Origin: Parasutterella muris
GTDB lineage: Bacteria; Pseudomonadota; Gammaproteobacteria; Burkholderiales; Burkholderiaceae_F
Length of the DNA stretch: 64,000 bases
Assembly (NCBI RefSeq): GCF_943193095.1
Contig: NZ_CALPCV010000011.1
Span: 12,293-76,292, forward strand
Reading direction: 5' to 3'
Under the pieces are notes generated by a model. The model was given only the letters and a program-made list of their open reading frames with translations, was not told the origin of the DNA and did not search any database. Each line of letters starts with the position of its first letter. The first letter of the stretch is position 1. A program made the translations under genes and the position numbers. Positions 34,150 to 42,780 of this stretch are shown here, piece after piece.

Positions 34150-35892
34150 ATGAAAAAAGAAGAGGCGGGAAGGACCGCCGAAAAACTCAACGGCTCGGAC
34201 ATCTTTGTCCGCGCTTTGGCAGAAGAAGGTGTTGAATACGTGTTCGGATATCCGGGCGGCAGCGTACTGAATATCTTCGATGCTATTTACAAACAGAATA
34301 AATTCAAACACATTTTGGTTCGTCACGAGCAGGGCGCGGTTCATGCGGCTGACGCATACGCCAGAGCTTCCAATAAAGTCGGCGTCGCACTGGTGACGAG
34401 CGGACCCGGAGCGACCAACGCCGTAACCGGCATCGCGACGGCACATTCTGACAGTATCCCGATGGTTGTCTTTACCGGTCAGGTCAATACGGCCGCGATT
34501 GGACAGGACGCGTTCCAGGAAGTCGATATTGTCGGCATCACAAGACCGTGCGTAAAACACAATTTCCTTGTTAAAGACGTACGCGATCTTGCTCCGATTA
34601 TTAAAAAAGCCTTTTATATTGCTAAGACAGGACGACCTGGCCCTGTCCTTATTGATATCCCGAAAGATGTCTCTGCAGCGATCACCGAATACAACTATCC
34701 GGAAAACGTCGAACTGCGCTCCTATAAGCCGGTGCTGAAGGGACACCTCGGTCAGATCAAAAAAGCGCTTCAGATCATTCTTAAATCCGAAAGACCGCTT
34801 CTTCATATCGGCGGCGGTGTCGTTTCGGCAAATGCGAGCGAAATGCTGCAGAGATTTGCCTACGAGCTCGGCGTACCGGTGAACTCCACTTTAATGGGAC
34901 TCGGCGCAATGCCTTCCAATGATAAGAAGTTCCTCGGCATGGTCGGCATGCACGGCACTTACGAAGCGAATATGGCGATGCAGAACTGCGACTGTCTGGT
35001 CGTTATCGGCGCTCGCTTCGATGACCGAGTGGTCGGACTGCCGTCTAATTTCTCGCAGGATAAGCGCACGATTATTCATATTGACGTGGATCCTTCGACA
35101 ATTTCCAAACGAGTGAAGGTTGATATCCCCATTGTCGGCGATGTCAAGGAAGTTCTCGCCGATATGCTGACGCTGCTTGATCAGAAACCGGAGCGGCCCG
35201 ATCCTGAAAAAATGGCGGCGTGGCAGAATCGGATTAAACAGTGGCGCGACGTCAACTGCTTAAGTTACGAAAATAGCGATAAGGTCATCAAGCCCCAGTT
35301 CGTGCTTGAAAAGCTTCAGGAAATCGGCGGCGACGACATGATCGTGGCAAGCGACGTGGGCCAGCATCAGATGTGGTGCGCTCAGTTCCTGAAATTCCGT
35401 AAACCCCGTCACTGGCTGAGTTCAGGCGGCCTCGGAACGATGGGTGTGGGACTGCCGTATGCGATCGGCGCTTGTGTCGCGGCTCCTGGCAAACGCGTTG
35501 TGTGCGTGACAGGAGACGGCTCTATTCAAATGAATATTCAGGAATTAGCGACCGCTAAGCAGCTCGGCATTGCTCCGAAAATTATTCTTCTGAACAACAA
35601 CTACCTCGGTATGGTGCGTCAGTGGCAGGAACTCGAGTACGACGGCCGCTATTCACACTCGCATATGGAGGTCACACCGGACTTTAAGGCGCTTGCCGAA
35701 GCTTACGGACATGTCGGCATCGTTGTTGATAAGCCTTCGGAAGTAGAGACCGCCCTGAAGGATGCGTTCGGAAAATATAAGGATCAGCTAGTGTTTATCG
35801 ATATTCATGTCGATCCGACCGAAAATGTTTGGCCGATGGTTAAGGCCGGTCACGGTCTTACGGAAATGATCCTAGGCTCGGAGAAAATCTAA
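34150..35892 (+). CDS. ilvB: Acetolactate synthase, large subunit
   Basis: First common enzyme of branched-chain amino-acid synthesis (thiamine-PP dependent). 580 aa from ATG 34150, chosen because AAGGA lies nine bases upstream; the in-frame ATG at 34132 is less well placed. Motifs: YVFGYPGGSVLNIFDA, the catalytic Glu in LVRHEQGAVHAADAYARAS, and the TPP/Mg site GDGSIQMNIQELATAKQ with NNNYLGMVRQWQ. The regulatory subunit ilvN follows with one shared base, and ilvC after that. Confidence 0.97.
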   Translation: MKKEEAGRTAEKLNGSDIFVRALAEEGVEYVFGYPGGSVLNIFDAIYKQNKFKHILVRHEQGAVHAADAYARASNKVGVALVTSGPGATNAVTGIATAHSDSIPMVVFTGQVNTAAIGQDAFQEVDIVGITRPCVKHNFLVKDVRDLAPIIKKAFYIAKTGRPGPVLIDIPKDVSAAITEYNYPENVELRSYKPVLKGHLGQIKKALQIILKSERPLLHIGGGVVSANASEMLQRFAYELGVPVNSTLMGLGAMPSNDKKFLGMVGMHGTYEANMAMQNCDCLVVIGARFDDRVVGLPSNFSQDKRTIIHIDVDPSTISKRVKVDIPIVGDVKEVLADMLTLLDQKPERPDPEKMAAWQNRIKQWRDVNCLSYENSDKVIKPQFVLEKLQEIGGDDMIVASDVGQHQMWCAQFLKFRKPRHWLSSGGLGTMGVGLPYAIGACVAAPGKRVVCVTGDGSIQMNIQELATAKQLGIAPKIILLNNNYLGMVRQWQELEYDGRYSHSHMEVTPDFKALAEAYGHVGIVVDKPSEVETALKDAFGKYKDQLVFIDIHVDPTENVWPMVKAGHGLTEMILGSEKI

Positions 35893-36386
35893 TGAATCGT
35901 CACGTCTTATCTATTCTTTTGGAAAACGAACCGGGCGCACTTTCCCGGGTCGTCGGGCTCTTTTCAGCCCGCGGCTACAGCATCGATTCTTTGACCGTCG
36001 CCCCGACGGAGGATAAAAGCGTTTCACGCATGACCATCGCCAGTATCGGCAACGACGAACTGATTGAGCAGATCACGAAGCATCTGAATCGTCTGATCGA
36101 AGTCATTAAGGTGGTGGATTTAACCGAAGGGGAATACGCCGAGCGCGAGCTTATGCTGATTAAGGTCAGAGCGCTGGGCAAGGACCGCGAAGAGATGAAG
36201 CCTCTGAATGATATTTTCAGAGGCAGAATTATCGATGTGACCGATAAGACTTATACAATTGAGCTCACGGGAAATTCTGAAAAGCTCGACGCCTTCATTA
36301 AGGCGGTCGACCCCGAATCCGTCTTGGAAATGGTTCGCACCGGCTCCTGCGGAATCGGCCGTGGCGATAGAATACTGAAACTGTAA
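35892..36386 (+). CDS. ilvN: Acetolactate synthase, small regulatory subunit
   Basis: Regulatory subunit that confers valine feedback inhibition on IlvB. The 164-aa protein has the ACT domain motif LSILLENEPGALSRVVGLFSARGY at the N terminus and a second ACT-like half (ELMLIKVRALGKDREEM). It shares one base with ilvB (TAATG). The IlvH (isozyme III) type is closest in style; symbol ilvH is equally defensible. Confidence 0.96.
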   Translation: MNRHVLSILLENEPGALSRVVGLFSARGYSIDSLTVAPTEDKSVSRMTIASIGNDELIEQITKHLNRLIEVIKVVDLTEGEYAERELMLIKVRALGKDREEMKPLNDIFRGRIIDVTDKTYTIELTGNSEKLDAFIKAVDPESVLEMVRTGSCGIGRGDRILKL

Positions 36387-36433
36387 CGAATTGACTTACC
36401 TAAGGATTAAGTCACTTATTAAAGAGGAAAAAA

Positions 36434-37450
36434 ATGAAAGTTTATTACGATAAAGACGCAGATCTTTCTCTTATCAAAGGCAAGAAAGTCGCAATCATCG
36501 GCTACGGCTCTCAGGGCCACGCCCACGCTCTGAATCTTCACGATTCCGGCGTTGATGTTGTCGTCGGCGTTCGTCCGAACGGCGCTTCCTGGAAGAAAGC
36601 TCAGGCTGCCGGCCTGAAAGTTGCAAGCATCGAAGATGCAACAAAAGACGCCGATGTCGTCATGATCCTTCTTCCGGACGAATTTATCGCCGATGTCTAC
36701 AAAAAACAGGTTGAACCGAACCTGAAGGAAGGCGCTGCTCTGGCTTTCGCTCACGGCTTTAACATCCATTACGGTCAGGTCACTCCGAGAGACGATCTTG
36801 ACGTTTGGATGGTTGCTCCGAAAGCTCCGGGACACACAGTTCGCCGTACATACACCGAAGGATCCGGCGTTCCTCAGCTGATTGCTGTTTATCAGGATAA
36901 ATCCGGCAAGGCCCGCGAAGTCGCCATGTCTTACGCTGCCGCCAACGGCGCCGGCAAAGCAGGCATCATCGAAACCACATTCAAAGAAGAGACCGAAACC
37001 GACCTCTTCGGCGAACAGTGCGTTCTCTGCGGCGGTATCGCTGAACTCATCAAGATGGGCTTTGAAACTTTGGTTGAAGCCGGCTACGCTCCCGAAATGG
37101 CTTACTTCGAATGCTGCCATGAAATGAAGCTGATCGTTGATCTGATTTATGAAGGCGGTCTTGCCGACATGAACTACTCGATTTCCAATAACGCTGAATT
37201 CGGCGGCTATGTCACCGGCCCGCGTGTTGTTGCCGATGAAGCCCGCGCCGCTATGCGTCAGGCTCTGAAGAACATTCAGAACGGTTCCTACGCTAAGGAA
37301 TTCCTCCTTGAAAACAAGGTCGGCGCTCCGATGCTTCGTTCTATCCGTGCTCAGACTGCGGCTCATCCGATTGAAGTCGTCGGCGCTCGCCTGCGCGGCA
37401 TGATGCCCTTCATCTCTGCTCATCGTCATATCGACCGCAGCAAGAACTAA
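36434..37450 (+). CDS. ilvC: Ketol-acid reductoisomerase (class I)
   Basis: Second step of valine/isoleucine synthesis with NADPH. 338 aa, the short class I form. The Rossmann motif is VAIIGYGSQGHAHALNLHDS, with VRPNGASWKKA setting the cofactor preference loop. Metal ligands fall in DLFGEQCVLCGGIAELIK and the knotted C-terminal domain. AAAGAGGAAA precedes the ATG. A strong bidirectional terminator follows. Confidence 0.98.
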   Translation: MKVYYDKDADLSLIKGKKVAIIGYGSQGHAHALNLHDSGVDVVVGVRPNGASWKKAQAAGLKVASIEDATKDADVVMILLPDEFIADVYKKQVEPNLKEGAALAFAHGFNIHYGQVTPRDDLDVWMVAPKAPGHTVRRTYTEGSGVPQLIAVYQDKSGKAREVAMSYAAANGAGKAGIIETTFKEETETDLFGEQCVLCGGIAELIKMGFETLVEAGYAPEMAYFECCHEMKLIVDLIYEGGLADMNYSISNNAEFGGYVTGPRVVADEARAAMRQALKNIQNGSYAKEFLLENKVGAPMLRSIRAQTAAHPIEVVGARLRGMMPFISAHRHIDRSKN

Positions 37451-37471
37451 TCAAAGGCGTTTTGCTTAAAT

Positions 37472-37507
37472 AAAAAATCAGCGGCCCAACGAGGCCGCTG
37501 ATTTTTT
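37472..37507. terminator. Bidirectional terminator between ilvC and yicC
   Basis: AAAAAATCAGCGGCC pairs with GGCCGCTGATTTTTT around a short loop. A/T tails on both sides let it serve the two convergent genes. Confidence 0.85.
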
Positions 37508-37522
37508 GGAATGAATTGAGCG

Positions 37523-38425
37523 TTATTCCAAATTCTGAATTTGCTCACGCATCGATTCAATCACCAGTTTCAGATTGACGGAGGTCTGCGTCATATCAAT
37601 AGAAGCGGCTTTGCTTCCAAGCGTGTTGGCCTCACGATTTAATTCCTGCATTAAAAAGTCGAGTCTGCGTCCGACTGCGCCGCCTTTGTCTAAAACACGG
37701 CGAACTTCGCGCACATGGGTGCGAAGCCGCTCCATCTCTTCATTAACGTCAATCTTGATGCCGTAAAGCGTCACCTCCTGACGAATGCGGTCGTTGATTT
37801 CCTCTTTGGAGATCTGGCTGTTTTCCGAAAGTGTTTGCGTGAGCGCCTCATCAAGCCGCTCGACAAGCTTCTCTTTCATGGTGTGAAGAATCAGAGGAAT
37901 TTTCGGTTCAAGCTCATCGACCAGCGCGTCGATCTGTCCGCAGTACTTCAAAAGAACGTTCTTCAGGGCTTCGCCTTCGCGCAGGCGGCTCTCCTTAAAG
38001 AGCTGCAGACAGTCGCGAACACCGGCCAAAATCGATTCTTCAAATTTTTCTTTATCCGTTTCGGGAGTTTCCAGAATTCCTTCAAACTGCAGAATGGCCG
38101 TTACGGATAATTTGGCCGCGTTAGGCGCCAGCGCAAGTACCTGCTCCTGCATGGAAAGAAGTTTAGAAAGCGCCTGTTCGTTGATATGAGAAGCGCTGAT
38201 CGCGGAGGAAGCCGTAAGATTAAAGCGAACTTCAACTTTGCCTCTGGCGACGGTCGAGGCGACTAATTCGCGAATTTTAGGCTCAAACGGCCGAAACTCT
38301 TCCAGGCATCTGAAGCTGAAATCTAAAAAACGTGAATTGACAGAGCGGACATCAATATTTAATTCGCCAAGTTCGGTCTGAATCTTGACGTTTCCGTATC
38401 CTGTCATGCTGGAAACTGTACCCAT
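37523..38425 (-). CDS. yicC: YicC family endoribonuclease
   Basis: YicC/YloC proteins are hexameric endoribonucleases implicated in small-RNA turnover and stationary-phase survival. The 300-aa product opens SSMTGYGNVKI, with the family's LNIDVRSVNSRFLDFSFR and RGKVEVRF. It ends with the conserved FLMQELNREANTLGSKAAS. ATG 38425 has GGGAG at good spacing. Divergent from rph. Confidence 0.93.
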   Translation of the reverse strand: MGTVSSMTGYGNVKIQTELGELNIDVRSVNSRFLDFSFRCLEEFRPFEPKIRELVASTVARGKVEVRFNLTASSAISASHINEQALSKLLSMQEQVLALAPNAAKLSVTAILQFEGILETPETDKEKFEESILAGVRDCLQLFKESRLREGEALKNVLLKYCGQIDALVDELEPKIPLILHTMKEKLVERLDEALTQTLSENSQISKEEINDRIRQEVTLYGIKIDVNEEMERLRTHVREVRRVLDKGGAVGRRLDFLMQELNREANTLGSKAASIDMTQTSVNLKLVIESMREQIQNLE

Positions 38426-38556
38426 GAAATTCTCCCAAACGGAAGCGCTGAAAAAAGTCGCTTCCTAACATTAGGTATGCATTGTAATCTCGCGGAGCGG
38501 TTAAAGGACCTTTTGTACCAGCTTTAGGGAGCCGTCAGTCGATGACGCGCGAGGCC

Positions 38557-38562
38557 TATAAT
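38557..38562 (+). promoter_or_regulatory. Candidate -10 for rph
   Basis: TATAAT at 38557-38562, 52 bases before the rph start. Only a poor -35 (GTCAGT at 17-bp spacing) accompanies it. Confidence 0.4.
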
Positions 38563-38614
38563 GTCCGCAGCAGATAAGCGGCGTTTGCACGCGATACATT
38601 ATCCGGAGAAAACA

Positions 38615-39367
38615 ATGACCGAAGAGCTTCAGCTGAGACCGAGCGGAAGGAACCCATCCGAACTCCGTTCCGTTCGAATCACGCCAAACTGTAATAAATA
38701 CGCGGAAGGATCCTGTCTGATCGAGATGGGGGATACGAAAGTCATCTGCACGGCAAGCGCGGATTTTCGCATTCCGTCCTGGATGGCCGAAAGCGGAAAA
38801 GGGTGGGTTACCGCTGAGTACGGCATGCTGCCGAGAGCGACCGGCACGAGAAACGACCGCGAGGCCGCTAAAGGAAAACAGAGCGGCAGAACTCAGGAGA
38901 TTCAGAGACTCATCGGCCGCTCTCTGAGGGCGGCGGTTGATCTCTCAAAACTCGGCCCCATGACGCTGAAAATCGACTGTGATGTGATCCAGGCTGACGG
39001 AGGAACAAGATGCGCCTCTATCACCGGCGCCTATGTCGCGCTAGCGCTCGCTGTCGCAAAACTGCAGAAAGAGGGGCGCTTTGAAGAAAATCCGCTTTCC
39101 GCTCAGGTGGCGGCGCTCTCCGTGGGCATCTACAACGGTACTCCGGTCTGCGACCTTGACTATATCGAGGATTCTCACTGCGGAACGGATATGAATGTCG
39201 TCATGACAAACCAGGGCGGATTTGTAGAACTGCAGGGGACCGCCGAAGGTCGAGTCTTTACCCGTCAGGAGCTGAATCAGCTGCTCGATCTGGCCGAGAA
39301 CGGTCTCTCTCAGCTTTTTGAATACCAGAGAAGCGCTATTGAAGAAGGAAAAGCCGCCAATGAATAG
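38615..39367 (+). CDS. rph: Ribonuclease PH
   Basis: Phosphorolytic 3'-5' exoribonuclease for tRNA end trimming. 250 aa from ATG 38615 (GGAG upstream); the upstream in-frame ATG at 38561 lies inside the candidate -10 and is unlikely. Motifs: RPSGRNPSELRSVRITP, GWVTAEYGMLPRATGTRNDR (phosphate-binding Arg) and IDCDVIQADGGTRCASITGA. Overlaps rdgB by eight bases. Confidence 0.97.
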   Translation: MTEELQLRPSGRNPSELRSVRITPNCNKYAEGSCLIEMGDTKVICTASADFRIPSWMAESGKGWVTAEYGMLPRATGTRNDREAAKGKQSGRTQEIQRLIGRSLRAAVDLSKLGPMTLKIDCDVIQADGGTRCASITGAYVALALAVAKLQKEGRFEENPLSAQVAALSVGIYNGTPVCDLDYIEDSHCGTDMNVVMTNQGGFVELQGTAEGRVFTRQELNQLLDLAENGLSQLFEYQRSAIEEGKAANE

Positions 39368-39965
39368 AAAGATCGTACTTGCAAGCAATAACAAGAAAAA
39401 AATGAAAGAAATGCAGGAGCTGCTTGCTCCGATGGGTGCCGAAGTGATCGCCCAGGGATCGCTAGGCATCCCGGCTGCGGAAGAACCCTTCTGCACATTT
39501 ATGGAGAACGCGCTCGCCAAGGCACGCCACGCCGCAAAGCACAGCGGTCTGCCTGCGATCGCGGATGATTCCGGTATCTGTGCGGACGCATTAGGCGGCA
39601 TGCCGGGTGTTTACAGCGCGCGATATGCGGGAGAGCCTTCGAATGATGCGGCAAACAACGCCAAACTCGTGAACGCGCTCAAGGGACACACTGATCGAAG
39701 CGCGCACTACGTATGCGTGCTCTGCGCGGTACGTTCTGCGGATGATCCGGAACCGCTGATCGCGATTGATTTCTGGGAAGGAGAGATCGCTGAAGAGCCC
39801 AAAGGCGAGGGCGGCTTTGGATATGATCCTTATTTCATCGTGGGTCCTGACGGCAGACGAGCTGCCGAGATGAGCGCTGAGGAAAAGAACACGGTGAGCC
39901 ATCGCGGCAAAGCGATGCGCAGGATGAGCGAGCTTCTGCAGCGCCGCTGGGGTTGGAAGTTTTGA
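39360..39965 (+). CDS. rdgB: XTP/dITP diphosphatase (house-cleaning nucleotidase)
   Basis: Hydrolyses non-canonical purine nucleoside triphosphates to keep them out of DNA. 201 aa from ATG 39360 inside the end of rph (GGAAAA upstream); an ATG at 39318 would add a poorly conserved extension. Signature regions: LASNNKKKMKEMQELL, IADDSGICADALGGMPGVYSARYA and GGFGYDPYFIV. The small gap pattern rph-rdgB-hemW is typical of Burkholderiales. Confidence 0.96.
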   Translation: MNRKIVLASNNKKKMKEMQELLAPMGAEVIAQGSLGIPAAEEPFCTFMENALAKARHAAKHSGLPAIADDSGICADALGGMPGVYSARYAGEPSNDAANNAKLVNALKGHTDRSAHYVCVLCAVRSADDPEPLIAIDFWEGEIAEEPKGEGGFGYDPYFIVGPDGRRAAEMSAEEKNTVSHRGKAMRRMSELLQRRWGWKF

Positions 39966-41101
39966 AGCCGATTCCTCTTTCTCTGTACATCCATTGGCCC
40001 TGGTGCCTGAAAAAATGTCCGTACTGTGACTTTAATTCACACGGGGTCAAAGGCGAAATATCGGAGCAGCGCTACACCGAGGCGATCTGTCGTTCCATGC
40101 GCGAACAAGTGCAGTTTGCTGCAGACAGACCTCTGGAAACTGTCTTCTTCGGAGGCGGCACGCCCTCTCTGATGTTGGCAGAGTCTCTGGAGAAAATTCT
40201 GGCCTGCGCTGATGAGACCTTCGGACTGGTGAGCGGCGCGGAGATTACGCTTGAATCCAATCCGGGAACATTTGAACTCGCTAAATTCAAAGACTTTAAA
40301 TCAGCCGGCGTCAATCGGCTTTCTCTTGGCGTGCAGAGCTTTGAAGATCAAAAGCTTCGCTCGCTCGGCCGCGTGCACAATGCTCGGGAAGCCAAGGAAG
40401 CGGCGCTCGGAGTGCGCGAAATTTTTGACAACTTTAATCTCGACCTGATGTTCGGTCTGCCGAATCAAAGCTTGGAAGATCTCAAACAGGAACTGGCCTT
40501 TATCGCGCAGATTGATCCGCCGCATCTGTCCTATTACCAGCTGACTCTGGAGCCGAATACTTATTTTGCTAAATATCCGCCCGAAGGAATTCCTAATGAA
40601 GACACACTCGAGGATATGACCGAACTTATCGCGCAGTACACGACCGATCTCGCGCTTGAGCATTACGAGGTATCCGCATATGCCAAAAGCGGTCATCGGT
40701 GCCGGCATAACCTGAATTACTGGGGTTTCGGAGACTATCTTGCGGTCGGTCCGGGAGCGCACGGCAAGTACAGCCACGATAAAGAGATTCATCGCTTTTA
40801 TAACTACAGGGATCCGGCGCGCTGGCTCCTCTGTCAGAACCGCGGAGAATCATTTGTCTCGCATACTGAAAAAGTTCCTTCTGAGGCGATTCCGTTTGAA
40901 TTCATGCTGAACGTACTCAGACTTCGGGATGGGGTGCCGAGAGATTATTGGGAGCAGCGGGCGTTTGTCAGCTGGTCTGAAGTCGAGCCCGTTTGGCGAG
41001 TCCTTGAAAAGGACGGACTTGTTGAAGATCCTAAAAAGCGTATTTGCTGTACCGAAAAAGGGTGGCGGTATCTGAATGAGGTGCTGGAAGCTTTTTTGTG
41101 A
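39962..41101 (+). CDS. hemW: Radical SAM heme chaperone HemW
   Basis: Heme-binding radical SAM protein related to coproporphyrinogen III oxidase HemN; delivers heme to respiratory enzymes. 379 aa. The cluster motif is C15-LKK-C19-PY-C22 (WCLKKCPYCDF), with FFGGGTPSLM and SLGVQSFEDQKLRSLGR. The conserved HNLNYWGFGDYLAVGPGAHG follows. It lacks the HemN-specific N-terminal extension, which supports HemW over HemN. Start is TTG 39962 (overlapping the rdgB stop) or in-frame TTG 39953; no ATG fits. Confidence 0.92.
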   Translation: MKPIPLSLYIHWPWCLKKCPYCDFNSHGVKGEISEQRYTEAICRSMREQVQFAADRPLETVFFGGGTPSLMLAESLEKILACADETFGLVSGAEITLESNPGTFELAKFKDFKSAGVNRLSLGVQSFEDQKLRSLGRVHNAREAKEAALGVREIFDNFNLDLMFGLPNQSLEDLKQELAFIAQIDPPHLSYYQLTLEPNTYFAKYPPEGIPNEDTLEDMTELIAQYTTDLALEHYEVSAYAKSGHRCRHNLNYWGFGDYLAVGPGAHGKYSHDKEIHRFYNYRDPARWLLCQNRGESFVSHTEKVPSEAIPFEFMLNVLRLRDGVPRDYWEQRAFVSWSEVEPVWRVLEKDGLVEDPKKRICCTEKGWRYLNEVLEAFL

Positions 41102-41117
41102 TGCACTAAATAAGCGC

Positions 41118-41165
41118 GCATCAAAAAAGTGCAGAAAAATCCGCATAAAGCACCAAAAAAGTGCA
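41118..41165 (+). promoter_or_regulatory. Tandem NtrC-type binding sites upstream of glnA
   Basis: GCATCAAAAAAGTGCA (41118-41133) and GCACCAAAAAAGTGCA (41150-41165) are near-identical, imperfectly dyad sequences close to the NtrC consensus GCAC-N5/6-GTGC. They are spaced 32 bp start to start, about three helical turns, on one face of the DNA. A weaker half-site GCAC lies at 41103. They sit about 70-120 bp upstream of the sigma-54 -24 element, the normal enhancer distance. Confidence 0.7.
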
Positions 41166-41235
41166 TTATGGTGGAGATTTTCCAAAAACAGGAATAGACG
41201 CAGGGGAGCGGGCGTGATTTTTAGCGCGTCTTTTT

Positions 41236-41251
41236 TGGCACGCTTCTTGCT
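41236..41251 (+). promoter_or_regulatory. Sigma-54 promoter of glnA
   Basis: TGGCACGCTTCTTGCT matches the -24/-12 consensus TGGCACG-N4-TTGCW exactly, with GG (41237-41238) and GC (41249-41250) ten bases apart. It lies 55 bases before the glnA start, downstream of two NtrC-type sites. Confidence 0.88.
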
Positions 41252-41306
41252 TATTCACCGGTGAAAACCAATTTATTCTTAGTTCTACCGATCTAAAGGA
41301 GATATC

Positions 41307-42728
41307 ATGGCTAAGTCCATAGAAGATGTCATGCAGATGCTGACAGAAAACGACGTTAAGTTCGTTGACCTTCGATTTACAGATTTTATAGGCAAAGAGC
41401 AGCACGTTTCCGTTCCGGTGTCCGCTTTTGATGAAGACAAATTTGAGGAAGGCCATGCTTTTGACGGCTCTTCCATTACCGGCTGGAAGGGCATCGAAGC
41501 GAGCGACATGCTGCTGATGCCGCAGCCCTCAAGCGCACGCATGGATCCTTTTGCCGACGAAGGGCAGGAAACCCTGATCCTGACCTGCAGTGTTGTCGAA
41601 CCTGCGACCGGCAAAGGCTATGACAGAGACCCGCGCAGCATCGCCAATCGCGCTGAAGCCTATCTGAAGAGCACCGGCATCGGCGATACCGCGTTCTTCG
41701 GCCCCGAACCCGAATTCTTTATTTTCAACGGCGTCAGCTGGGGCTGTGATATGAACCGCAGCTTCTTCAAGATCGAGTCCGATGAGGGCTTCTGGTCGAA
41801 TGCCGACTCAATGGACGGCGCAAACGGCGGCCATCGTCCCAGAGTCAAAGGCGGCTATTTCCCGGTTGCTCCGGTGGATTCTTTAAACAGTGTCCGCGCC
41901 AGTATGTGCCTGCTTCTTGAACAGCAGGGTGTTCCCGTTGAGGTCCACCACCATGAAGTCGGCGGATGCGGTCAGTGCGAAATCGGTACTCTGTTCAGCA
42001 CACTTACCGAAAGAGCCGACTGGACTCAGATTCTCAAGTACACCGTTTGGAACGTCGCAGCCGCCTACGGTATGACAGCAACCTTCATGCCCAAACCCGT
42101 CGTTGGCGATAACGGCTCCGGCATGCATGTTCATCAGTCCATTTGGAAGGACGGCAAGAACCTCTTCGCAGGCAACGGTTATGCAGGTCTCTCTGATCTC
42201 GCCCTTTATTACATCGGCGGCGTGATCAAACATGCCCGGGCTCTGAACGCGATTACCAATCCGACCACCAACAGCTATCGTCGTTTGGTTCCGGGTTTTG
42301 AAGCTCCGGTTAAGCTCGCTTATTCCGCACGCAACCGTTCCGCCTCTTTGCGTATCCCGTATGTGGCCAGCGAAAAGGCCCGCCGCGTTGAAGTTCGCTT
42401 CCCGGATCCGATGGCTAACCCCTATCTTGCCTTTGCCGCTCTGCTGATGGCCGGTATCGACGGTATCCAGAACAAGATCCATCCGGGCGAAGCCGCAGAC
42501 AAGAATCTTTATGATCTTCCGCCTGAAGAAAACGCGAAGATCCCGACCGTCTGCTCTTCTTTGGAACAGGCGCTTGACGCGCTTGCTGATGATCACGCTT
42601 TCCTTACTGCCGGCGGAGTGTTTAGCGAGGACATGATTGCCGCTTACATCGATATGAAGCGTCAGGAAGTCACTCGTGTTCAGATGGCTGTTACACCTGA
42701 AGAATACGATATGTATTACTCCCTGTAA
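41307..42728 (+). CDS. glnA: Glutamine synthetase type I
   Basis: Assimilates ammonia into glutamine. The 473-aa dodecameric enzyme has the N-terminal FVDLRFTDFIGKEQHVSVP, the Mg/ATP site AEPEF-equivalent FFGPEPEFFIF, GNNGSGMHVHQS-equivalent DNGSGMHVHQSIWK, and NRSASLRIP. Y402 in KNLYDLPPEE is the adenylylation tyrosine, so activity is expected to be controlled by GlnE, which is not in the window. Expression is controlled by sigma-54/NtrC sites just upstream. ntrB follows after 52 bases. Confidence 0.98.
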   Translation: MAKSIEDVMQMLTENDVKFVDLRFTDFIGKEQHVSVPVSAFDEDKFEEGHAFDGSSITGWKGIEASDMLLMPQPSSARMDPFADEGQETLILTCSVVEPATGKGYDRDPRSIANRAEAYLKSTGIGDTAFFGPEPEFFIFNGVSWGCDMNRSFFKIESDEGFWSNADSMDGANGGHRPRVKGGYFPVAPVDSLNSVRASMCLLLEQQGVPVEVHHHEVGGCGQCEIGTLFSTLTERADWTQILKYTVWNVAAAYGMTATFMPKPVVGDNGSGMHVHQSIWKDGKNLFAGNGYAGLSDLALYYIGGVIKHARALNAITNPTTNSYRRLVPGFEAPVKLAYSARNRSASLRIPYVASEKARRVEVRFPDPMANPYLAFAALLMAGIDGIQNKIHPGEAADKNLYDLPPEENAKIPTVCSSLEQALDALADDHAFLTAGGVFSEDMIAAYIDMKRQEVTRVQMAVTPEEYDMYYSL

Positions 42729-42780
42729 TAGGGTCTCTCCGTCGTGAAGACGGACAAAACGAAGACCGAGCGAGGTTGAG

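Noticed and set aside
36419..37429. 336-codon minus-strand frame covering ilvC
   Set aside because: Antisense shadow of ilvC with the same third-position bias; no independent evidence.
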